Source: Aldehydirespirator sp963662645
GTDB taxonomy: Bacteria; Actinomycetota; Acidimicrobiia; Acidimicrobiales; Aldehydirespiratoraceae
NCBI GenBank assembly: GCA_963662645.2
Contig: OY759762.1
Span: 2,542,001 to 2,606,000 of the forward strand
Length of the DNA stretch: 64,000 nt
Direction: 5' to 3'
In this document: positions 58,480 to 64,000 of the stretch, one piece after another
Position numbering within the stretch: the stretch's first letter is position 1
How the letters are laid out: each line of letters opens with the position of its first letter
The notes under the pieces: model-generated
Seen by the model: only the letters and a program-made list of their open reading frames with translations
What the model was told of the DNA's origin: nothing
Database searches by the model: none
Translations under genes and position numbers: made by a program

Positions 58480-59724
58480 TCAGGATCTGATGGGTTGCCA
58501 GCGGCGGTAGGTCGCCACCCTCCAGAGCCACTCGGCGGGGCCGTAGCGGAAGCGGGCCAGCCAGGCTTGCGACCACCAGAGCTGGAGCGCCCACACCGCC
58601 AGGATGAACACCACGATGCCGGTCCGGCTCAGGTCCCCGCGGTCGAACAGGCCTCGCAGCACCACGATCCCGATGACCGTCTGCATGAGGTAGTTCGTGA
58701 GGGCCATGCGGCCGACGGCGCGCACCCGACGGCGCAGCGGCGTGTCCCCGGCGGCGTCCCACAGCACGATGACGCCGAGGTAGCCGAGCACTACCGGGAT
58801 GGTGGCGACCGTGTTGGGCACCGATCCGATCAGGGCCACGTCGCTCGAGAAGTCGTTGGCGGCCACCAGCGCCAGCCCCAGCGCGGTGATCGGCAGCCCG
58901 ACCGAGAGCCCCGTCGCGGCCATGCGGCGGTAGAAGGCGCGGTCGCGGCGGCCGCTCAGCACGCCCAGGCGGTACAGCGCCACGCCGATCAGCATCATGC
59001 CCAGGCCGCGGCCGAAGAAGTCGTAGAGGAACCACAGCCCGGCGGCATCGGACATCGTGCCGCCGTCGAGCCACAGGCCGTCGCCGAGCTGGCCGACCGG
59101 GTCGTCGATCGTCGACTGCACAGCCGCCGCCACCGCGGCCGTCGACAGCACGATCGCCGCGCCGGCCGCCAGCAGCGTCGCGGGCCTGCGGCGGCGCAGC
59201 AGGATCACCAGCGGCGCGCAGACCGCGTACAGCACCAGGATGTCGCCGTCCCACAGCGCCATGTGGGCCAGGCCGATGAGCAGCAGCAGGAAGTTGCGCC
59301 AGAGGCTGAACCATCCGGCCCGCCTCCCTTTGGCCTCGGCCCGCTCGGCGAACAGCACGATGCCGGCGCCGAACAGCAGAGAGAACAGGCCCATGAACTT
59401 CTGATCGAACAGCACCTCGCCCGCGCCGCCGATCAGCCAGTCGAGCCAGGTGTCGCTGCCGTCGGCGTCCAGGTTGAAGTAGGCCGCGGGCGAGAGGCCG
59501 TAGGAGACGGCGTTCATGGTGAGGATGCCGAGCACGGCCATGCCCCGCACCGCGTCGAGCGCAGTGATCCGCTCGCCCGCCGCCACCGGCGCCGCCGTCG
59601 AGCGTGACCGCGCCCTCCGGCGCCTCTCGGGGGCGCCCGGCGGTGTGTCGGCGGCCGTCAAGCGAGCACGATGGCGTCGGAGGGCTTCCCCACGGCCCCA
59701 GACGATATACCCTGCTGCGACCAT
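58480..59724 (-). CDS. DUF418 (YeiB-like) membrane protein
   Basis: A 414-residue membrane protein. ITALDAVRGMAVLGILTMNA is the typical start after a charged tail of about 50 residues, FMGLFSLLFGAGIVLFAERA and the C-terminal DUF418 segment AVGRMALTNYLMQTVIGIVV, then LQLWWSQAWLARFRYGPAEW, are family features. About nine or ten helices. Function unknown; relatives are suspected transporters or acyltransferase-like proteins. The true start could be further in, near a TTG before TAADTPPG. Confidence 0.85.
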   Translation of the reverse strand: MVAAGYIVWGRGEALRRHRARLTAADTPPGAPERRRRARSRSTAAPVAAGERITALDAVRGMAVLGILTMNAVSYGLSPAAYFNLDADGSDTWLDWLIGGAGEVLFDQKFMGLFSLLFGAGIVLFAERAEAKGRRAGWFSLWRNFLLLLIGLAHMALWDGDILVLYAVCAPLVILLRRRRPATLLAAGAAIVLSTAAVAAAVQSTIDDPVGQLGDGLWLDGGTMSDAAGLWFLYDFFGRGLGMMLIGVALYRLGVLSGRRDRAFYRRMAATGLSVGLPITALGLALVAANDFSSDVALIGSVPNTVATIPVVLGYLGVIVLWDAAGDTPLRRRVRAVGRMALTNYLMQTVIGIVVLRGLFDRGDLSRTGIVVFILAVWALQLWWSQAWLARFRYGPAEWLWRVATYRRWQPIRS

Positions 59725-59779
59725 GACTGTGCAGTGCTTCGGCGGCGGCCTGCTCTTCGTGGGGCGACCATGACTGTGC
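59717..59779. repeat. 16-bp direct repeat GCGACCATGACTGTGC
   Basis: The 16-mer occurs at about 59717-59732 and 59764-59779, upstream of both divergent genes. It may be a small duplication; no regulatory role can be argued. Confidence 0.5.
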
Positions 59780-59840
59780 GGCGCCCCCCTGTTGGTGGAA
59801 TGCCCTTCGCGGGTCGGGGCTGACCGGCAGTTGATCGACG

Positions 59841-60944
59841 GTGCTGCTGGTCAAGGTCGGGCAGCGGATCGCCAGCCGTATCGCGGCTCGGGGGCCGATC
59901 CCGGTGTCGGAGTATGTCGAGGCCTGCCTCTACGACCCCGACGGCGGTTTCTACATGCGGCCCGGCGGGGGGCGGGCCGGGGGACACTCGGGGCACTTCC
60001 TGACCGCGCCGGAGGTCGGGCCGCTGTTCGGGGCGGTCCTGGCCCGGGCGCTGGACCGGTGGTGGGCCCAGCTGGGCGAGCCTGCGCCGTTCACGGTCGT
60101 CGACTGGGGCGCGGGGCCGGGCACGCTGGCCCGCTCGGTGTTGGCCGCCGCGCCCCGGTGCCTGTCAGCGGGCGCGCTCGAATGGGTGGCGCTGGAGCGG
60201 TCACCGGCCCAGCGGGCGCTGCATCCAGAGCATCAGGCGGTCACTAGCGCGGCTCGGTTGTCCGACGTGCTGCCGCGGGGCGCGCCTGCGGGTGTCGTGG
60301 TGGCCAACGAACTGCTCGACAACCTGCCGTTCGACATCGTCCGTCGCGGTGCTGGCGGATGGGAGGAACTGCGGGTAACCGTCGGTGAGGCCGCGGGCCG
60401 CCGCGGCTTCTCCCTGGTAGCGGCGCCGGCGCCCGCAGAGTCCGTCGAGGGCCTGCCCGATGTGGCGGTCGGAGCACGGGTACCGGTTCAGCAAGCTGCT
60501 TGCAGCTGGGTGGCCGCCGCGCACGAGGCGCTCGGCGCGGGCTGGATCGTGGCCTTCGACTACGGCGCCGACACGCGGTATCTGGCCGAGCGGGCCGGCC
60601 CGGCCGACGGACTCGCCGACGATTTGGGCTGGCTGCGCACTCACCGCGACCACCGGGGCGGCTCGTCGTGGCTCGCCGAGCCGGGGTCGTGCGACATCGC
60701 CGCCGACGTGGCTCTCGACCAGGTCCAGGCCGACCACCGCGCCGACGTGTCCACGCAGGCCGAGTTCCTCCGGGCTCACGGCATCGAGGAACTGGTGGCG
60801 GAGGGCCGGGCGGCATGGGCCGAGCGTGCCGCCACCGGCGACCTCGACGCCCTGACGGCCCGCAGCCGCGCCCGCGAGGCCGAGGCGCTACTCGACCCGG
60901 CCGGCATGGGCGCCTTCAACGCCCTGGTGTGGACGGTCGGCTAG
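59841..60944 (+). CDS. MidA/NDUFAF7-type SAM-dependent methyltransferase
   Basis: A 367-residue protein of the family that includes the complex I assembly factor NDUFAF7. VSEYVEACLYDPDGGFYMRP and SGHFLTAPEVGPLFGAVLAR are family hallmarks, TVVDWGAGPGTLARSVLAA is the SAM-binding motif, and GVVVANELLDNLPFDIVRRG the conserved VxxNEWxDALP-like motif. NDUFAF7 dimethylates an arginine in NDUFS2, the NuoD homologue. Two nuoD genes lie within 40 kb, but the bacterial substrate is unproven. Its stop shares CTAG with the convergent next gene. Confidence 0.88.
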   Translation: MLLVKVGQRIASRIAARGPIPVSEYVEACLYDPDGGFYMRPGGGRAGGHSGHFLTAPEVGPLFGAVLARALDRWWAQLGEPAPFTVVDWGAGPGTLARSVLAAAPRCLSAGALEWVALERSPAQRALHPEHQAVTSAARLSDVLPRGAPAGVVVANELLDNLPFDIVRRGAGGWEELRVTVGEAAGRRGFSLVAAPAPAESVEGLPDVAVGARVPVQQAACSWVAAAHEALGAGWIVAFDYGADTRYLAERAGPADGLADDLGWLRTHRDHRGGSSWLAEPGSCDIAADVALDQVQADHRADVSTQAEFLRAHGIEELVAEGRAAWAERAATGDLDALTARSRAREAEALLDPAGMGAFNALVWTVG

Positions 60945-61411
60945 GCGTCCTCTGTGAATTCGTTGATGGCCGTCTCGCAGGGGCCGATGAGCGGGGCGAC
61001 AACGGGGTAGCCGGCGTAGGGGGCCAGCGCGATCAGGGTCTCGCGCAGTTGGTCAGGGGTTAGTTCTCCGCGCTTGAGAGCTGACTGGGCCTGGAGCCTC
61101 CACACGTCGGTTGCGCCCCGGGCCGCGATCACGCCCATGATGAGCAGGCGTCGGTCCCGGATCGACAGCATGTCGCGGTCCCACACCTCCGCGAACAGGC
61201 TGCGCATCATCACGTCGTTGAAGGCCATGGTGCCCTCGGGCAAGGCCGGGACCTCGCCCTGGTAGATCTCGGTCACCATGGCCACGCCGCGCTCGTACGT
61301 ATCGTCGGCGGCCGTGGCCGTGGCGTCGGTGCTGGTGTCGTCGGCGGGGCGGTCACCGGTGTCGTTGCCACGGTCGTCGGAGGGGTGGTCACCGGTGTTG
61401 TCGGCGTTCAT
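60941..61411 (-). CDS. Carboxymuconolactone-decarboxylase-fold protein without CxxC
   Basis: A 156-residue protein. An Asp/Thr-rich N-terminal tail of about 45 residues is followed by a CMD domain (FAEVWDRDMLSIRDRRLLIM, ARGATDVWRLQAQSALKRGE, ETLIALAPYAGYPVVAPLIG). It has no CxxC, so unlike the protein at 57934 it cannot be a thiol peroxidase partner; 4-carboxymuconolactone decarboxylases also lack it. It is coupled by ATGA to the upstream dehydrogenase gene. Confidence 0.85.
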   Translation of the reverse strand: MNADNTGDHPSDDRGNDTGDRPADDTSTDATATAADDTYERGVAMVTEIYQGEVPALPEGTMAFNDVMMRSLFAEVWDRDMLSIRDRRLLIMGVIAARGATDVWRLQAQSALKRGELTPDQLRETLIALAPYAGYPVVAPLIGPCETAINEFTEDA

Positions 61412-62274
61412 CTGGGCTCCTCGCTCGGTTCGTGGACGTTGTAGACGGAGGGCATGGCGGCCCGTAGCGCTTCCATCAGGCCGGCCGCGCCGGGGCGGGT
61501 GCGTCCCAGATCCAGCGCCAGCGACAGGTCCTTGGCGGCGATTCCGGCCTGGGTCTCCAGCATGGCCCGCAGCTCGCCCCGGATGTGCTCGTCGGGGATC
61601 TCCAGCAGGGCGCAGTACTGCTCGGTGAGGGCCCCCAACTGGTCCATCGACCGCCACGCCTCCAGCAGTGCCGCCGGCTCGCCGCCGGTGCTGGCCACCA
61701 TGTCACGGGCCGCGGCCGCCGCCGCGAACTGGGCGTAGGTCATCACGTTGATGGCGATCTTGAGGGCCGCGCCCGCGCCTGTTGGCCCCGCGTCGATCAG
61801 CGTGCTCGCGTAGACGTCGAGCAGCTCACGGGCTGCCGGGGGCATGTCGGCCAACCCTCCGGCCAGCACTGTCAGGCTGCCGGACCTCGCGTTGCCGGCG
61901 CCGCCGGCCACGCACGCATCGAACACCGGCACCCCCCACTCGGCGGCGACATCCCGGGCGTCCAGCACTGTGTCGGGATGCACCGTCGAGTGGATGAGAA
62001 CGCAGAGTCCCTCGTGAGCCCCCTCGACGATGCCGCCCGGTGCTGACAGCACGGCTTCGATGTGGGAGGCGGCCGGCACGCACACGCTCACCACGTCGCT
62101 GGCCTGGGCCACTTCAGCGGCGCTGGCGCCCGATGCGGCGCCCAGCGATACGGCGGTGTCGACGGCGGCAGGATCGATGTCGTGGACCGTTACCGAACCG
62201 CGGGCACGGCCGATCAGGTTCTCGGCCATGGCCGAGCCCATTATGCCCAGCCCGATGTAGCCGTAGCGGGTCAT
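61408..62274 (-). CDS. NAD(P)-dependent oxidoreductase, 3-hydroxyisobutyrate dehydrogenase family
   Basis: A 288-residue beta-hydroxyacid dehydrogenase. GYIGLGIMGSAMAENLI is the Rossmann GxGxxG, FDACVAGGAGNARSGSLTVL the substrate-binding motif, and GAALKIAINVMTYAQFAAAA carries the catalytic lysine. The substrate is a 3-hydroxy acid not identifiable here. The leaderless box TAGTGT (62281-62286) is six bases upstream. It forms an operon with the CMD gene. Confidence 0.92.
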   Translation of the reverse strand: MTRYGYIGLGIMGSAMAENLIGRARGSVTVHDIDPAAVDTAVSLGAASGASAAEVAQASDVVSVCVPAASHIEAVLSAPGGIVEGAHEGLCVLIHSTVHPDTVLDARDVAAEWGVPVFDACVAGGAGNARSGSLTVLAGGLADMPPAARELLDVYASTLIDAGPTGAGAALKIAINVMTYAQFAAAAAARDMVASTGGEPAALLEAWRSMDQLGALTEQYCALLEIPDEHIRGELRAMLETQAGIAAKDLSLALDLGRTRPGAAGLMEALRAAMPSVYNVHEPSEEPR

Positions 62275-62280
62275 CCCGCG

Positions 62281-62286
62281 ACACTA
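62281..62286 (-). promoter_or_regulatory. -10 box of a likely leaderless promoter (dehydrogenase-CMD operon)
   Basis: TAGTGT on the minus strand with six bases to ATG 62274. Confidence 0.5.
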
Positions 62287-62327
62287 GGGCTAGCGCGAAT
62301 CGGATGCGAGCCTCGCGGAGCTGCGAT

Positions 62328-62439
62328 TCCCGCGCTTGCTCGCCTCGCTCACGGGCTGCACGGGCCCCCGGGGGGCCTCGCTCGACGTCGCGCGAAGCCA
62401 ACCAGTGGCTCGCGCCTACTCGCTCGGCCCCTTTGCGAG
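62328..62439 (+). repeat. Dispersed repeat B, divergent copy 4
   Basis: CCCGCGCTTGCTCGCCTCGC, TCACGGGCTGCACGGGC and CTACTCGCTCGGCCCCTTTG correspond block by block to copies 1-3. Its end supplies the last codons of the P450 (RLAKGPSE-stop), as the B remnant at 1169-1208 does for the flavin oxidoreductase (RLTKRPSG-stop). Confidence 0.6.
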
Positions 62440-63645
62440 CCGGGGTCCGGGCGTGAAGGTGATGGGCAAGTTCTTCCAGCCGCTCACGTTGCCGCTGTGG
62501 AATCGGACCTTGTTGTCGTGGTCCACGGCGTAGTCGCCCATGCGCCGGTGGATCTCCTCCAGCGCGACCCGACCCTCGAGGCGGGCCAGCGCCGCGCCCA
62601 GACAGAAATGGACGCCGTACCCGAAGCCGAGGTGCCGGTCGGGACGGCGCCAGATGTCGAACTGACGGGCGGTGGGCCCGAACTCCCGCTCGTCCTGGTT
62701 GGCCGCGCCAATGAGCAGCAGCACCGAGTCGCCCTCCCGCATCCGTTGGCCGTGCTTCTCGACGTCGCAGGTGAGGGTGCGGTGCATGTACTGGGTGGAG
62801 GTGTTGAAGCGGATCACCTCCTCAACCGCGCCGGCGGTGAGCGACGGGTCGGCGATGAGCGCGGCCCGCTGGTCGGGATGGAGCGACAGCAGTTCCACCG
62901 CGTTGGCCACCATCTTGGCCGTCGTCTCGAATCCGGCGAACGAGAACAGGAGGCAGAACCCGAGCAGCTCCCTCTCGCTCAGGGCCCGGCCATCGACCTC
63001 CAGTTCGAGCAGGTCCGAGATGAGCCCTCCGTCGGACACCTCTCCGGAGCGTCGCCGGGCCAGGTCCTCGGTGAAGTAGGCGAGCACCTCGAAGATGGCC
63101 TCGACTGCATCCTGTGGGATCTCCATGGAGCCGTCCTCGCGGATCAGCCCCCGGTCGGCGCACTCCCGCACCATGTCCCGGTCGGCGGCGGGGATGCCGA
63201 GCACGGCCGAGATCACGTCCATCGGGAAGCAGCCGGCAAAGTCGACCATCAGGTCCGCGTGGCCCGACTCTACGACCTGGTCGATGTAGTGGTTGACGAT
63301 CCGGCGCACCTCGTCCTCCATCTCGGCCACTCGCCGGGGGGTGAACACCCGCGATACGAGCCCCCGCAGGGCGGTGTGCTCGGGAGGGTCGATCTCGATC
63401 AGCTCCTGGTAGTTGGGGTTCTCGCGGTCGATGGGCCGCCTGCCCTCCAGGGCGACGCCCCCGGCCGAGGAGTAGGTCTCGTGGTCCCGGAAGGCCTGCT
63501 GCACGTCGTCGAAGCGGGTCAGCGCCCAGAACTCCAAGTCAGGGTTCCAGTAGGCGGGCGCCTCGTCGCGCAGGCGCTCATACGTGTCGAACGGATTGTC
63601 GTGCACCTCGAACGAGTAGGGGTTGTAGACCAACGGCGGGGCCAT
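62416..63645 (-). CDS. Cytochrome P450
   Basis: A 409-residue soluble P450. The I-helix oxygen-binding motif is FSFAGFETTAKM, the K-helix ExxR is in GAVEEVIRFNTS, and the haem-binding loop is FGYGVHFCLGAALARLE with the proximal Cys. IDPPEHTALRGLVSRVFTP is the typical bacterial N-terminal segment. The substrate is unknown; no ferredoxin partner is adjacent. TAGTAT lies six bases before the ATG (63652-63657). Confidence 0.95.
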   Translation of the reverse strand: MAPPLVYNPYSFEVHDNPFDTYERLRDEAPAYWNPDLEFWALTRFDDVQQAFRDHETYSSAGGVALEGRRPIDRENPNYQELIEIDPPEHTALRGLVSRVFTPRRVAEMEDEVRRIVNHYIDQVVESGHADLMVDFAGCFPMDVISAVLGIPAADRDMVRECADRGLIREDGSMEIPQDAVEAIFEVLAYFTEDLARRRSGEVSDGGLISDLLELEVDGRALSERELLGFCLLFSFAGFETTAKMVANAVELLSLHPDQRAALIADPSLTAGAVEEVIRFNTSTQYMHRTLTCDVEKHGQRMREGDSVLLLIGAANQDEREFGPTARQFDIWRRPDRHLGFGYGVHFCLGAALARLEGRVALEEIHRRMGDYAVDHDNKVRFHSGNVSGWKNLPITFTPGPRLAKGPSE

Positions 63646-63651
63646 ACGCCG

Positions 63652-63657
63652 ATACTA
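63652..63657 (-). promoter_or_regulatory. -10 box of a likely leaderless promoter (P450)
   Basis: TAGTAT on the minus strand with six bases to ATG 63645. Confidence 0.5.
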
Positions 63658-63916
63658 GGTGGGTCCCTGGGTGCCCGCTTCGGCTTGGGCGAGAAAGCTT
63701 GAGGATCCCGAGTCCGCGTGCGACACGGCGGTGGGTGCCTGTGGGGCGTCCGGTGTCGGTCCACGGCCTCTGCGACCGGTGTCGACGGCCCGCATGGGCG
63801 GTGCCGGGCCGTGATGCGTCTCTTGTCGGCCGCGACGGCGCGATACTTCGCGGAGCACAGTGGCGCGGCCCGGCTTCGGGCGCAAGGCTGACATCGAGAT
63901 CCGGAAGGGCGGAAGG
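63658..63916. other. Intergenic region, no convincing gene
   Basis: Divergent spacer between the P450 and the last gene. Open frames here show no family-like content. It should hold the promoter of the right-hand gene. Confidence 0.4.
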
Positions 63917-64000
63917 TTGAAGGCGAGGACTGTCGGGCTGGTCGGCACGGGAGTGATCGGCACCGGGTGGGCGGTGCGCGTCCTGGCCCGGGGACTCGAC
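63917..64000 (+). CDS. 3-hydroxyacyl-CoA dehydrogenase-like protein, N-terminal fragment
   Basis: TTG 63917 after GGCGGAAGG opens a frame reading TVGLVGTGVIGTGWAVRVLA, a Rossmann GxGxxGxxxA NAD-binding start typical of 3-hydroxyacyl-CoA or carnitine dehydrogenases. Only 28 residues are inside the window. Confidence 0.7.
   Translation, partial: MKARTVGLVGTGVIGTGWAVRVLARGLD

Overview
This is a high-GC, gene-dense chromosomal stretch from an actinomycete-type bacterium. It encodes the mycothiol glycosyltransferase MshA, a two-part acyl-CoA carboxylase and many GTG starts, and many genes look leaderless, with a TAnnnT box six bases before the start codon. An Acidimicrobiia-like lineage would fit, but that is inference. 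I see no rRNA, CRISPR array or prophage, and only one tRNA (Lys, UUU).

Layout. 1-13.3 kb: housekeeping and small metabolic genes on both strands (PNPOx-like flavoprotein, Old Yellow Enzyme-type reductase, acyl-CoA carboxylase beta plus small subunit, aat, cyclophilin, lipoproteins, tRNA-Lys, YgjP-like protease, histidine phosphatase, MoaD-like protein, mshA, YbjN). 13.6-19.6 kb: a quinol:cytochrome c oxidoreductase operon built like b6f (split cytochrome b, Rieske, dihaem cytochrome c) with a dicluster ferredoxin and two extra membrane proteins. 19.7-35.6 kb: a complete 14-subunit complex I operon (nuoA-N). 35.7-42.2 kb: LigA- and LigB-like extradiol dioxygenase subunits, a repeat-rich lipoprotein, a PhyH dioxygenase, a frameshifted CPA2 antiporter, a STAS protein and a membrane protein. 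42.2-53.3 kb: a second complex I operon with 11 subunits (A-D, H-N) and no NADH module (no E, F, G). 53.4-58.4 kb: an accessory island with a decayed conserved gene, a BsuBI/PstI-type restriction-modification pair whose nuclease carries an in-frame amber codon, VapBC, and an AhpD-like protein with UGA at the second position of its CxxC motif (probable selenoprotein). 58.5-64 kb: DUF418 membrane protein, MidA/NDUFAF7-like methyltransferase, a second carboxymuconolactone-decarboxylase-fold protein, a 3-hydroxyisobutyrate-dehydrogenase-like enzyme, a cytochrome P450 and the start of a 3-hydroxyacyl-CoA-dehydrogenase-like gene.

The three respiratory operons together feed menaquinone from NADH (Nuo-1) and probably from a reduced ferredoxin or similar donor (Nuo-2), and pass electrons through the bc complex. 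Two patterns cut across annotation. First, most gaps longer than about 10 bp inside these operons are filled by a small open reading frame whose start overlaps the upstream stop and whose stop overlaps the downstream start. Second, at least three families of short dispersed repeats sit in these gaps; one palindromic family lies directly after nuoD in both complex I operons, which in Nuo-2 is exactly where nuoEFG are missing. Several single-base lesions (antiporter, carboxylase 5' end, restriction enzyme, 53.4-kb gene) mean that read-level checking is needed to tell real decay from assembly error.
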